From the NCBI GenBank assembly GCA_037178855.1, contig JASJZC010000001.1, positions 3,534,001 through 3,598,000 on the forward strand: DNA of 64,000 bases, given 5' to 3'. Both the position numbers and the translations under genes were made by a program. Each line of letters opens with the position of its first letter. The stretch's first letter is position 1. Shown piece after piece: positions 22,401 to 35,000 of this stretch. The notes beneath the pieces are model-generated. The model did not search any database, had not been told where the DNA came from, and worked only from the letters and a program-made list of their open reading frames with translations. This DNA comes from Oscheius sp. JU75 (lineage: Eukaryota; Nematoda; Chromadorea; Rhabditida; Rhabditidae).

Positions 22401-25400
22401 AACAGCCACCTGGAGAATCATCTCGTCCGATGTCTTCTTCAGCTCCATCACAAGTTCCTCTGTGTAGAGGACCGGACACGGCTCGGGCTCGGCTCCTCCC
22501 ATTGAATGGAGTAGGCAATGGCCACGAATATTGTGTACTCTCAGCTCGACATCCACATCCATGGGCCGATAGTTCTCGACCGGCGCGTTGATTGGTATCT
22601 TGTTGAACATGCCCTGTATGCGCTCGTTCGGATCGAACATCTTCTCGGCCTGATGAATGTCCGTCATACTGTCGTAGAAGCCAAAGTAGTTGTTCTTCAA
22701 ATCGAGTATGAAGCGGATCAGAAGACCGGTCATCTGCATCTCCGAACCCTCGAGATCGATAAAGACGTCCAATTTGTCCGGGGCCAGCAGCATAGGATGG
22801 TCTACTTTGGTCGGAAGCCAACCATGTGATATTTGAAACGGGATGGTCGATTTGGCGCCCTGGTTGACGACCGACGGATGCATCTTGTAGTCGAAGATCA
22901 TGTCGATGCTCTCCGTTCTCCAGCATTCGTGCCAGCTTTCCTAAAATTGCCTGTTTAGTGTGTCCACCAGACTTTTTCTCAAATAATTCATCAACATTTA
23001 CTATTGTTATGTTTCTAAAACTCCGAACGTTTGGAAAGAAGACTACATAATGAACTCCATTCCAAAGAGAGTATAGGAACAGGATGACCGAACTGTCCGA
23101 GCCTGCAACTGTGAGACCCGTCTTCACGTCTACAGCTGCCGGAGAAACCGCTGCAGGACAATCTTTTGTGGAAAATCCCAAACACAGTGGCCAGCGAAGT
23201 GTGGCCGAGTCCAGATGTTCAGTCTACAATGACTCTGTGGTCAAGGTGGAGGCTTCGACCTGCTCAAGAGCGAACACTTTGTTGCTGCTTTTGTCGTCGT
23301 GGTCAGTCTCTACTTGATTTTTGGAGAGCATGGTTACTTTATGTTCCAAAAGAGAACAATGGTCTACCCGGCTTATGTTACTCACACTAGTCAAAAACCC
23401 AAATGACTCAACTTCTGAAAAATTCTAGGCTTCTTCAGCATCGTCGACGGTTTACTCTCAGCTCTACCCCTGTCCAATCTAGTCCGCCTTATCTTCCTCA
23501 TCTTGTGCTTCCTACCCGACACGAATGGAGCCGAAATTCTGGCCAGCCTGATCAGTCCCTACATTGACATCAAAGAGACAGAATAGACATACACACAGAA
23601 TAAAAAAGGTCTCAAGAAAAAACTTACGTAGTTCGAATAGGTTCCATAGTTGCTCTTGGGCGCGTTCGGAGTGTGATGAGCTGCTCGTGTCAACATGGCC
23701 AGAAGAGGAGCAGTAGCACTATTCATCGGATGTTTCAGTCTCATCGCGAGAGCATTCCGTCCCATAATCGTGTACTTCATCAGATGTGTTTCGGGCAGGA
23801 AATCCACAAAGGACATGATAGTCGTGAAGGTCAACTTCTGTCCGACGATGGCACACTCCACATTCTCGGACTGCATTTCCGACGGGTCCACCCAGTTTCC
23901 GCCGTTCAACAGCATGATGAACTGAATTTCGTATATATGCAAATAAAGAGAATGGGACAAACCTCAAAGCCGTCACTGACTGACAAATCCGTATGAACTT
24001 CGAAAGGAATGAACTCCAGCATATCGGCCGGCGCCTCACCGAGCCATTCATTAATCAAATCAGTGAAGAATCTCTTGTGGTCCCAGACGAACCACATTGT
24101 GGCCTTTGTGATGTTGTATTTGAACTTCCAGACTTGTTTGGCGTTGAAGAAGCGCGGGTACTGGAAGATACCGTCGACTCGGAGCGTCTCGCACTCGAAC
24201 AGTTTGCGGTAGAGAAGAGACGTCGTGCTGACAACGTTCAGAAGAGACACATTGCAGGTGCTGTTGAAGCCTTCCTCGTTCATGATCCACCAGATACTCA
24301 TGTCGATTGTGCTCCCAGCCTGACAGCGCGTGTGGATGCTCTCCAGCTGGTCTCCATTCATGAACCACAGGTCGATTGAGGACTCTTTCAGCAGCGAGAT
24401 CCGGACATCGTGCATGATCTGCTTTCTTCGGTGTCCCTTCTTCGACATCTCTGTCACTGCTTGTGTCTAATAAACAAAGTTAGAACGAAGAGAAGGGGGA
24501 AATACCTTGTAGTCGGCAGGGAAGAAGAACTTCCAGATGAGGACACGCTGCTGTTCGGCCCAGGGCCCGTAGCTCATGACTGTGTTCGGGCCAAAGCGGA
24601 AGATCGACTCCCAGATTGGACGACTGTTTTTATCCCTTTTCTGCTCGTCCATTGTTTCGTATCCGACTAAATCCTGACGATAGAAGAAGTTCAGATTGGC
24701 GGATTGGACTAGTGCGAAGCCATCTCCCATGGTTCGAGGCGGCTCTCTGTACGGCTCTCCATCGTAGTCGGGATGCTTCTCAAAAGATCCACGAATCGAC
24801 TCCATCTGTCCTTCGTACGAGAGGAGAGCACGGTCGTTGGTCGACTCGCACAGCTTGATCTTGCCTAAAGTTCAAACTATGGAATGAGGAATAAGTGGAT
24901 CCTACTTTGCATGTTCTCCCAAGAGAGTACAAACATGTAGGGAAGAAGACGGTTTCCGACGACTGTTCTGCCGGACCAGATGTCGAGACGGATGATTCCG
25001 ACTAGAGCCCACCAGCGATCCCACCATCCAGGAGGCGGCTCGGTTGTTTGGGGCTGTGTCCTCTTGAACTCGGCTCCCGGGAAGAGTCGTTCCAGTCCAA
25101 ACTGCTGAGCAATCTCCTTGTACTTGTCAATGCAGTTGTACCAATGAACTTGGAAGCCGTTGAGCGAGATGTGCAGGCGGGAACTTTGACTAAATTTGGC
25201 TAGAAAAAGGACAGAGACTCGACTTACTCGTTGTAGTTGATCTCCCTGCTAGGAATGGGCCTCCAGAAAGAAAAAATGATCCAGGCATCGTTGATACAAA
25301 TGGAGAAATCGTCGTTGCCATAGACGAGGTCCTTGAACATGACTTTCCCGCCGAGAAGAGAGACGGAGAAGCTGCCGACTTTGACATGGCCGGGATTCTT

Positions 25401-25640
25401 GGTCAGGCGGAGTAGACGATTGAGGGCGAAAGAGACGAAGAGAGCCACTAAACGAGAGAAGTAGAGAGTCAGGAAGGTGACCCAAAGGACGAAGAGGACC
25501 AGAGACGTCAAGAGAATCCAAAAGTCGTCCTGGAATAGACTGAATGATTCATCGTTGGGTTGACTTACTCTTTCCGGATCGATGTTCTCGGTCTCAATGC
25601 CGAGATCCTTGAATTGTAGAAGAATCGTGTCGTTGCCCAT
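13456..25640 (-). CDS. BLTP1: Bridge-like lipid transfer protein BLTP1 (Tweek/KIAA1109/LPD-3)
   Basis: The largest gene here: about 20 exons and roughly 3,600 residues, shorter than human (about 5,000). The N-terminus has the diagnostic membrane anchor and start of the groove: FWILLTSLVLFVLWVTFLTL, then LRLTKNPGHVKVGSFSVSLL, GGKVMFKDLVYGNDDFSICI, NDAWIIFSFWRP. The C-terminus (IYQCETWHFSPS, DDILKKLNVYDHRRTIPKVL, QRAMLDTLDM-stop) matches the KIAA1109 end. Between them are repeats of long beta-rich RBG-type segments with few motifs. The protein is a rod with a hydrophobic groove, anchored in the ER, moving phospholipids in bulk at ER contact sites. Introns are mostly 35 to 45 bases; the exception is about 690 bases (22943-23628), which contains a REEP-like gene on the other strand. 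Long antisense ORFs in this gene are shadows. Confidence 0.9.
23084..23586 (+). CDS. REEP/TB2-DP1/HVA22-like ER-shaping protein, nested in BLTP1 intron
   Basis: Plus-strand gene wholly inside the long BLTP1 intron. The 3' part reads GEHGYFMFQKRTMVYPAYVT, then after a 39-base intron (GTCAAA to ATTCTAG) FFSIVDGLLSALPLSNLVRL, IFLILCFLPDTNGAEILASL, ISPYIDIKETE-stop. REEP5/YOP1 landmarks are YLIFGEHGY (compare LYLVFGYGA), VYPAY, FFSIV and NGAE. REEPs insert hairpins that curve tubular ER. The usual block of about 20 residues between VYPAY and FFSIV (KAIES..DDTQWLTYWV) is absent. The likely N-terminus is ATG 23084 (MTELSEPATVRPVF), but this frame must shift to reach DLLKSEHFVAAFVVV. A 59-base intron (GTGGCC to GGTCAAG) would do it, otherwise the gene is frameshifted. 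AATAAA at about 23599 supports transcription on this strand. Confidence 0.65.
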
Positions 25641-26525
25641 TTAACTAGAAGAGACGAATCATTTGCTGCGAAGACTCTCTGCGAACTGAGACGCAGATGC
25701 TCTTTCTTTATTAGTTCCGATCAATAGAAGCGAGTAATGAGACAGTAGAAACTCTGGAGTTTACCAGAAGCTTTTGAAAATTGGAACAACTTTGGAAAGG
25801 AACTTTATTGTGCTTGGGGACTTCGCTTCTTTAGACGGAGAAGCTGTACTCGAGTCAGACAGAACCAAAGAGAGAAAACAGTACCTCTCCGATAATAGAA
25901 TTCCGAGAAAGTACGGGCGAGAACTTAGAAATTCGAATGTGGAAGCGCGCGAAATTGTCACACAATCCCACTTTCTATCTACTCTTTTCCTCATTTTCAT
26001 CATTCTTCGACAATTTTAGCATGAGTCTGTGTTACAAATAGCTAAGAAGGATAAACACGGTCTTCATAGCAAAACAACTGTATTCGAGTGAAAGTTCTGT
26101 CCTTACTATATCAACTTTTCCTGCACCAATGTGACTTTTTCATCTTTTTTTTTTACTGATACTTCCTTGTAATGCTGGAAAATGTAGAGGGGTGCCGCCT
26201 TCTGTTCACAGTTTTTGAAGGCAATAGAAACTGATTGAACTCACCAGCTTCCAAACGACGATGTCTCTCTCGACACGGTTTGTGGAAAAATAACAAAAGG
26301 ACATTGTTTTCCAATATTGTAAACAACGGTTGCTGTTCCAAAACGGGCACTTTTTGAACGATTATACGCATTGCACGACTGTTTCTCTCCTCACGACGGC
26401 TACCTGTTCATTTCCTCCTGCGATTTCCTCCTCTCTGTCTCCTTGCTCGCTTTATCGATCTTCTCTCAAGTAATTGTCGTCTTTCAGACATTGATGTACT
26501 GACGATTAGAGGAAGAACATATAGA
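25641..26525. other. Divergent intergenic region between BLTP1 and AP-1 mu
   Basis: About 885 bases between two divergent starts. Open frames here begin with TTG rather than ATG or lack splice and start context, and none looks like protein. It probably holds both promoters. I see no tRNA or clear repeat. Confidence 0.45.
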
Positions 26526-28192
26526 ATGTCAGCCTCCGCCCTCTTTCTACTCGATCTCAAAGGAAAGGTAAGGCTGGATTTCTTCCTTACCGGGAATTAA
26601 TTATAAAAAGTTATTTCGATCAAAACTAACACATTTTCAGACAATAATCGCCCGAAACTACCGAGGAGATGTCGACATGGGCGTGATAGAGAAGTTTATG
26701 ACTCTTCTAATGGACCGAGAGGAGGTTTGTTCTTCGTTTGGCTTTCATAAGCAGCGATTCTTTTTCAGGAAGGACAAATATCACCTGTATTTACTCATGG
26801 CGACACTACTTTTCTTTTCGTCAAGCACAATAATGTTTATCGTGAGTCTAGATTTTGTTTCTTTACGATTCTTCTTTCAGTAGTAGCCGTGAGTCGATCC
26901 AATGTGAATGTAGCTCTTGTCATGTCTTTTCTCTACAAACTGATCGAGGTAACTTCGTCTTTTAGCCTTTCCAAACCATATACTTCAGGTCTTTACGGAA
27001 TATTTTAAGGATGTCGAAGAGGAGTCGATTCGGGATAATTTTGTCATAATTTACGAGCTGCTAGACGAGATGATGGATTTCGGCTTCCCACAGACTACAG
27101 AAAGCAAAATTTTACAAGAGTAGGCTTTGTTACTCGACTATCTAATAGGATCACGTTTAGATACATTACACAAGAAGGTCAGAAATTGGAAGCAGCTCCT
27201 CGACCGCCGATGGCCGTCACAAATGCCGTCTCTTGGCGTTCAGAAGGCATCAAATACAGGAAAAACGAAGTCTTTCTTGATGTCGTCGAAAGTGTCAACA
27301 TGCTGGTCAGTCTCCCCTTACAAACACGCAAAAACCCTCATATTTTCCAGGCTAGTGCCAATGGAAACGTGCTGCAAAGTGAGATTGTCGGCAGTGTAAA
27401 AATGCGCGTCTACTTGACTGGAATGCCTGAACTGCGGCTCGGACTCAACGACAAGGTTCTTTTCGAGGGCAGTGGTCGAGGCAAGAGCAAGTCGGTAGAG
27501 CTCGAAGACGTCAAATTCCATCAATGTGTCCGTCTGTCGCGATTCGACAACGATCGCACTATCTCGTTCATTCCACCCGACGGAGCCTTTGAACTCATGA
27601 GCTATCGACTGACGACCGTGGTCAAGCCGCTAATTTGGATCGAGACGAACGTCGAGCGGCACAGTCATTCGCGAGTCGAGTTCATGATCAAGGTGGGCTC
27701 TTTTAAATAACTTTACGCGACAAAAATATAGGCCAAATCGCAGTTCAAGAGACGTTCCACGGCAAACAACGTAGAGATAATCATTCCTGTGCCCTCGGAC
27801 GCCGATTCGCCCAAATTCAAGACGAGTATTGGCTCTGTCAAGTACACACCGGAGCAGAGTGCCTTCGTTTGGAATATCAAGAGTTTCCCAGGTATTTTTA
27901 CCTTTCTCTGCAGCTCAACAACAAATCTCAGGAGGCAAGGAGTATCTGCTAAGTGCTCACTTCTCTCTACCCTCTGTATCCGGAGAAGAAGCCGAAGGAC
28001 GTCCTCCGATCAAGGTCAAATTTGAGATTCCCTACTTTACCACCTCTGGAATTCAGGTATTTTGTTTTATTTCTGACAAAACTACAATTTCAGGTTCGAT
28101 ATCTGAAAATCATCGAGAAGAGCGGCTATCAGGCTCTTCCCTGGGTCCGCTACATCACCCAAAACGGCGAATATCAGCTGCGCATGAAGTGA
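26526..28192 (+). CDS. AP1M1: AP-1 complex subunit mu
   Basis: About nine exons joined in frame, roughly 425 residues, the normal length. The start (MSASALFLLDLKGKTIIARN) follows GTCTTTCAG and a 35-base leader. The longin-type N-domain includes YRGDVDMGVIEKFMTLLMDR and EEESIRDNFVIIYELLDEMM. The C-terminal mu-homology domain (ITQEG, AVSWRSEGIKYRKNEVFLD, MPELRLGLNDKVLFEG, RTISFIPPDGAFELMSYRL, KSGYQALPWVRYITQNGEY) is close to AP1M of all animals. AP-1 mu binds YxxPhi sorting signals in cargo tails and acts with gamma, beta and sigma in clathrin coats at the trans-Golgi and endosomes. The sigma partner is about 11 kb away on the other strand. MTERF4 begins about 280 bases downstream on the same strand. 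Confidence 0.95.
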
Positions 28193-28470
28193 AAACGGTT
28201 CACCTTATACATTCTCTCCATTTTTTGTTTATCCCCACACAATCTCCACGAATTTACGTGTTCTTTTCGCATAATGTGGGTGCCGGTTGTGAATCTCATC
28301 GTCGCATAATTTTGCCATTCTTTTCCTACCATTTCCTATGTATTTATTGTAATGAAATTGCATTTACTCGGTAGATTCTAGTGATGATTCAAGACGATGA
28401 CGTTTCTTTATCTTCAGCACGAGAATGTTCGAATCGATAGAAGTAATCGTTGCCGTCCATTTCAGGCCCC

Positions 28471-31400
28471 ATGCCCACTCGTTCCATCAACGCGTTGCGA
28501 CTTTTTGCCCGACGTGCCATTGCGCCCTCGCTGTCGTTGACTACCAGTTCGACAATTTCCGTCTACCGTGACCCGGCCAGCCCTTTCCAGGCATGTCCCT
28601 CTTTTTCTTGACAACATACGATCTCGGTGTGCTTATTGGCAAACTTGCATCAATTATTGGCACTCCGCTCGAGCAAATTAATTTTCGAGTAGCCGTTTAT
28701 GTCAATGTTCGTTCGACCACGCTGTACACTACTATTCTTCAGTCAAAACAGCCACCTTTTTCTAACAATTACATACTCTAATGAAATAATTTGACCTAAT
28801 ACATAACAAATTCCAGGCTTTGAACGGATCCGGTTCCCGCAGATGGCTGGCACAAGATGCACGACGCGATGGTCCTCGATACCGTAATCGAACGAGACAT
28901 TTCAAGCAAGAACGAGAAAAGTGGGTTGGTCATTTTAAAAAGTCAGCGGGACTATTGACGAAGCCTCTTGAGTATCTGCTTGTGTCTAGGGAGCTGCTCT
29001 TATTCATACTAGGGAAAGGTCATTGAAATGGTAAACTGATGTGAAGATTCGTCATTCTTATGGTTTACTTAAAATGTGCTAATAATGAGTCACACTAACT
29101 TCATATATACTGAATTCAGTTTGCCATTCGCTATCATTCTCTTCGAGCTGCTCGTCGCCGCGGCGACTAATTTTGAATACAATTGGCCTCTCAATCCAAT
29201 TTTTCACTACAACTCTAACGGGCACTCACATTTAGGCCAGATGCCGTTCCCTCGGCGGAAATCGATGAGCCGACGATCACGTTCGCTCCAGAAGAACTAG
29301 TGCCGAGTCGGCCGATGTTGGAACGAATACTGAAGGACATCGAAGAGACGGGAATGACCTTTATTCTGCCGTCAGGAGAGGAGGCCATTCAGGAGGCTCT
29401 CGAGCCGTTCAGACGTCTTCATTCCATAGGTAACTTATTTTTTTACTCTCTGAAAACTACATGCTAGGTGTAAAACCCGAATATGTGATCCGGAGCTGCA
29501 TTGCCCGCCCTCAGCTTTTCAAACTGCTCGTCTCAAAGTGTGAGGACACTATTACTGTTTGTCATTCCTTTTTTAAAGAAATATGACTTCAGGCCCTGTC
29601 CACGCTGGTCGAGATCTGTCAGCTTAGCTACGAGGATGCTCTTCGACTCATTTCAAGGTTCGTGTCCTGTTTTTGACCGTCAGCCGGGTTATCTTGGTTC
29701 TGAGGCCTTCACAGCTGTCAGTCAGCCAGCCACTATCAGAAAGTTCTCATTGGGTCTGTCCAACAGCTCTTTTTATCGCTCCTTCTCATGACGTCGATGT
29801 AGCTTTGCCTAGGGATTAGCCCCTTATTCGAATCCCTGATCTCACTATGTACTATTGGCTCTCCGGCTTCCTCATCTCTTTTTCCAGAACTCTTCTTTTT
29901 TGCCTAAAAATGGAAAGTAGCAGTTGATTTTCGAACTATTACTCTTTTGAAACAATATAACGAGTCTCTTCCGTTATCTTATCCTCTACCATCAAAATAA
30001 CTTCCACCGGCGCTTATCAATTACGGTAGCTCTGATTCATCGAACTTAGTTTATAAACAAAACTTGCGTATAGGCTACAGTCATAGCTTATCCCTTTCTC
30101 TTCAAGTTATTTCTCTTCTTTGCTAGTCCCCTGAAATCCGCATACATTTTCTCTGCCTACCGTATCCCACTCCACTTTATTCATGTTTCTCGTTTTGTTT
30201 TCCTTGTTTTCAGACATTAGTGCGAGTTTCTTTTTGATCCCCGACCAAATACTGACCGTATGGAGAATGAATTGGACCTGGAATGCCTTGAATAGAAGTG
30301 CCTCGACTTTGACGGCGCACGGTGCGTGGTTTGCTGCTAGTGGGTTGCGATTACGTTTCTGTTTGCACACGAGTTCTCCGGAGACCTCGTTTCTCGCCGA
30401 TAGCCAGGAGCTATTGGTCATCTCCAGCCCATTTTTTTGTTCTATTACTTACACACCTGTGATCCAATCAGTCAGATGCAAAGCCATTAGGCACGATTGA
30501 ACTCATTCCTTTTCTCGCCAGAGAGAACGTTATCCATGCAGTGATGCCGGAAATCCGTTCGAATCTTAGCCCCAATAACGACATTTATCAATGTCGTGAC
30601 GTCATGCGGTTTCACCTGAAATGCCCAAAACTGTTTCTCCCTAGTCGCATAGAACCGGTTCGAGCCTTTTGCCATCATTTTCTGTCTAATTTCTTTTACG
30701 AATGACGTTCCAGACGACTGAATAATAAACGACTTTCTTTGCACCTACTCTATTTTGCCAAGGCGTGCCTCCTATAGATCCAGTACGAAATTACGTACAA
30801 AACTTGAATATGTTCTGCAATAGGATAATCATTCGAAACATCTGCTCCAATTTCCGCTTCAAACATCAAATTTGCAGTTATCCGGAGGTTTTGGCCGACG
30901 GCGTCGAGCCGATTCGACTCGCCCTCGATGCTCTTATCGTCAACGGCGTTCCGGCTGGACGCAGTCTTGGCTCGCTGGTTTGTTTTGTTTATATTTAGGT
31001 GTAAACTTTGTATTTTCAGGTAAAACGATGTCCGCCGTTGCTGTTCGCCCGAGAACCAGAGGAGCTGAAGAAGGGAGTACAGGGATTGGCTGACTTCTTT
31101 AGCAGAAAACAGGTAAATATTTGAGAGATCATTCTGTAGATTGGCTATGCAAATTATGCAGATGTGGGTAGACATGGGGAAACCTTTTTGTTTATGTACT
31201 CATGTGAGCATTGATGCCATTACAGTAAGACAGATAAGACTTTTGTATCTTCTTTTCACCGCCATTTTCAGATCTCGATGATCATTCAACGATGTCCCGA
31301 TGTCCTTCTAAAGAGCATTCACGAGACTGAAGAAAAGTACGAGTACATTTTCTACCAGGTTTGTTTATTTTTCTTTTAAAGCAATATTTATCAATTAAGA

Positions 31401-31830
31401 TGGGTCTGGAAGGGGAACAGTTCACGGATTGTGCTAAATGGGGCTCGATGTCGCTGGAGGAGATCATCCAACGCCACGAATTCCTAGTCAAATGCGGCCG
31501 ATTCAGAACGCCTGACCCGAAGCATCCGCAACTAAAAATGGAAAATCCCTCATTACGAAGCATTCTCGACACAAATGATGAGCACTTTGCGTCACAGGTC
31601 AGAGATTCATGCTGTTTTTTTCCGAATCAAGTGTTCAGGTAGCACAAGTAACACTTGAGGAATGGATAATTTACCAGTCTCTCTGTGTGAAAGAGGCTGA
31701 AATGGCCACAAAGGAACGTCCGTTTGCTCGTGTGAAACCTTCGATGAGGAAAGCCTACGAGAGAAGGCGGAAAGAGGCCGTCGAGGTTCCTGAGCACGTC
31801 TTCGACGTATCAGCAGCCTCGGGACTTTAA
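28471..31830 (+). CDS. MTERF4: Mitochondrial transcription termination factor 4 (mTERF family)
   Basis: The start ATG 28471 (MPTRSINALRLFARRAIA) lies 5 bases behind CATTTCAG, and the first 40 residues form an Arg/Ser-rich mitochondrial targeting peptide. Later exons carry the superhelical mTERF repeats: ARPQLFKLLVSKCEDTIT, ALSTLVEICQLSYEDALRL, SYPEVLADGVEPIRLALDAL, KRCPPLLFAREPEELKKGVQ, QISMIIQRCPDVLLKSIHE. The MTERF4-specific tail is YIFYQMGLEGEQFTDCAKW, IIQRHEFLVKCGRFRTPDP and VTLEEWIIYQSLC. The human protein recruits the rRNA methyltransferase NSUN4 to the mitoribosome large subunit. The first intron (28591-28818) is a GC-AG intron; another (about 29658-30875) is 1.2 kb and holds nothing I can call. 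The AP-1 mu and zinc-finger genes flank it on the same strand at 230 to 280 bases. Confidence 0.88.
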
Positions 31831-32080
31831 CTTCTCCCTTTTTGTATTACATTGTTACATTGTTCTTGTTGAAAAGAGTTGTTTCTGCTTCATTTTTACA
31901 CAGAAAATGCTTGTATATACGACTAGATACCTAAGAAACTTTATTGTTTTTTTTCCACGTGAGATTCAGGCCAGTCCGCGGTAATAAGGAGGCAGGTGGA
32001 CTATGGAATGAGACGGCCTTAGGTGGGTTCAGATTCGACGAGACGATGGAGAAAAGTACGTTCAGATACGAGGGGATTAC

Positions 32081-35000
32081 ATGCAACGCATGTATCCTGT
32101 ATTTCACGGCAACGTGAACGACGGTCTTTTGGTAGCACGACAACAGCAGACGGTGAGTTCAAAAGTTTTTGTATATAAAAGATGACTTACAGTGAGTAAG
32201 ATGCTTCATGAGATCTGACAATTTCAGTAACTCATTTTATCAGAAACGAATAGCACAATTTACACAAAAGTGTTATTCGGTTGTTAGAAAGGCAAGAAAC
32301 GATTTGTTAGAGTATAGTTGTACTGTAGACACTAAAACTAGAACTAAGACATAGAGCTCTCTAGAATTTAGGAGACAGATGGTTGTTGGTTGAATATCAT
32401 AGACCATTTGACTACTAGAAATTGCAGCAAACTTCTATTAATTACGCCAATAACGAGCGAGAGAAACTGTTTACGTGATTGCAGACGAGTTGATTTAAAG
32501 GAATAGATGACAGTAACTGACACAATCCATGGTATTAATCGTCAACCGCAACAGAAAATTCATGGAAACCCTGAGACTAGCTAATTGTGGCTGCCAATTT
32601 TCAGCCGAACAACGGTGACCGAACAGCTAATGAGCCATCGTTTCCTCCGATGGCTTCCGCTCCGGAGATGTCCATCGATGATCATCTTCGCACCCTGCCG
32701 TCTTGGCTGACCCAGGACGCCTTTCGACCTCCACAGGTGCCTCTCTTGCTCATTTTCATGTAGCACTCGAGAGAGTCATGAATACTAGATGAGCATGTTC
32801 TCTCCCTATTCCTACCCGTACGAAGTCATGAGAGTGGCAGGTCTGATTATCGAAGTGTCAATCAGACCGCCTTTTTTGACAACCAGCGTTCGCAACATTT
32901 AATCGCGGTTGTAAAACAGGATCTCCAAAATGACCACTGAACGGGAGCGTGTCGCGTGTGTTCATCCGGGCAAAAACCTGCTATATGTCCTTTAGAACCA
33001 AAACGGGGACGAACGGCGTTCACTCGACTCTCTTCCAGACTTTTTTGTCTCTCTCCTCCGGGATCGATTCCCCGGAAGAAAGACGAGCACCTATATTTGT
33101 CTCTAGCTCTGAACTTTGGTTTCGAGAGAGTGTGAGTGACGGCCTAGAGGAAGTTCGGGCTGCACTAAAGCCTCCAGCGGTGTTCCCCACTGCTCTGCCA
33201 GGGCCATTCTCTTCAATGACTAGGACCCATTGGACAACTTTACTTCGTTTATTCTGTGCCCTCAATGCTCACGTTTCCATGTCTGAAACAGCTACCCCTG
33301 GATTATTAGAAACTGGGAAGCCTAATATGAACAGTAGAAGAGTCATAGTGGTCAGAGTCTTACTTAGCTAAAACTGTATCCTTTGCCTCATTCCCTTTTT
33401 CATTCGAGAAGAGTCAAGGTTTTTTTTCCTACCATCTAATAATAACTGAATGCAATAGCCTACTGTCCGACTACCGTTTATAGTAATCTAGGTAGGAAGA
33501 AGATTCGAGCCCACTGTTAGACTCTCCAGCATCGATAAAAAGAGAACACACACATGTGTGTGGGGCCTTTTCTCAGGGAGCCACACGGGCATCCCATCGG
33601 CAGCACATGTCCAGAGGCATTTGTGTGTGCGTTCGGACGGCGAGAGCACTGCTCTGTCCTTTGCTAGAGTACTCCCCTTTACCTCTTTCTTCTTTTTTTA
33701 TTCCCGTCCATGTGGAAATGACACCTCCTCCCAATCTCTAGCATCAGCAATTTGCATTCGTTCCATCTTCCCTCCTGACTCTCTGAAGACACAATAGGAT
33801 CTAAAAGACAAGGTAGTCAAGACCCAGAACTCGGATAATTATCTCCCAGGAGAACCAAAAAGGCCCGGACGACGTTCATCATGTGTAGAAGCTCGAGGAA
33901 GATCTAATTACGTGCGGTCGGAATATGTGAGAGTGCGTTCTCTCTAGACCACCCCATAAGTGCGGAGGTCCTCTTTTTTTCTATTTATTCTCCTGTGACG
34001 CAAGAAAAAGTCCCCACCCAAATGAGAGTCAACAAGGCGTTGCACGGGTGTGCTTTCGTGCAACGCATAACACATGAGGATTTCTCGGTAATTCGAGCTT
34101 GGAACTCCTCCAAGACGGGAGGTTGAGTGATCTCTGGGATTACGTTCCAAAGAAAAAACCGGAATGGCCAATTTCGACCGAACTCCTCGAACCGAAATGT
34201 TACACGGGGAGAACAAATAATACGCATTGTGAGAGTGAGAAGAGGGTGAATGTACTCTGTTCAGGAATGACCAAGGGGTCGCTTCTTGACCCAAACTTTC
34301 CTCTCATTCAGTCAGATATTGGATAGGTGTTCGCGCTCTGAAGTAAACCTTTTTCGTAAAAGAGTATGGTAATCAGACTCCAGCCTAGCCCCTTGACAGT
34401 ACGAATCCAAAAGATGGCCATAGAGGCTGCCTTCTTTAGGAGTTCGAGACAGTTTGGACAATATCCAAATCTGGAAGCAAGCTAGAGAGACTTTCCCCAA
34501 TAATGCGAGAACCATACTGACCAGCGCCTCGGGTGGCTTTGCTCAAAGTCTAAAAGGCGCAGAGTAGAGTCAACACGGGTCCCTCTTCTCCCCAAAGAGA
34601 CACACATGGTTAGGCGATGAGCTGGTTAAGATGCGTCGCCCTTTTTGTCTTGTGCCTTTGATCTTGTCGAGGAAGAAATGACATTATCAAGCCGTTTCTG
34701 AATCACGCTTGAGTAACGTTCGGTTTGAAAAAAAAAGTGTTCCTTTCCGGTCCTTTCAATAGTCCAGCCTTCTGCAGGGTGGCCCCGTTCGTAATCTTTG
34801 ATTCCTCAAGAGCACTGGGGGCTCCAAAGTATTGGTCCGTGGGCAGAGGCCTTCTTCTATAGCCAGTTCCACATTCTTCGCTCTTTTTCTATTGTCGCAA
34901 CAGTAACTGAAAGTTGCAACTTCCGAGCGGGTAAAGTGTAACTTCCCGGGACCCAAACCGGCTCTTTTTTAGAAGAGCTCCTAAGAATCAACATGCTGAA

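Noticed and set aside
22051..23181. 376-codon minus-strand ORF
   Set aside because: Same-strand alternative frame of BLTP1 exons running into the REEP-containing intron; composition is Arg/Ser/Gly-rich and unlike BLTP1 family sequence.
25774..26019. ORFs on both strands between BLTP1 and AP-1 mu
   Set aside because: The plus-strand frame opens at TTG, not ATG, and neither frame has splice or poly(A) support.
29800..29870. Possible tRNA (TTCGAATCC near 29840)
   Set aside because: A B-box-like word is present but no A box or acceptor stem can be paired.
30107..30744. ORFs on both strands inside the 1.2 kb MTERF4 intron
   Set aside because: Short, no start context or splice partners, no recognisable domain.
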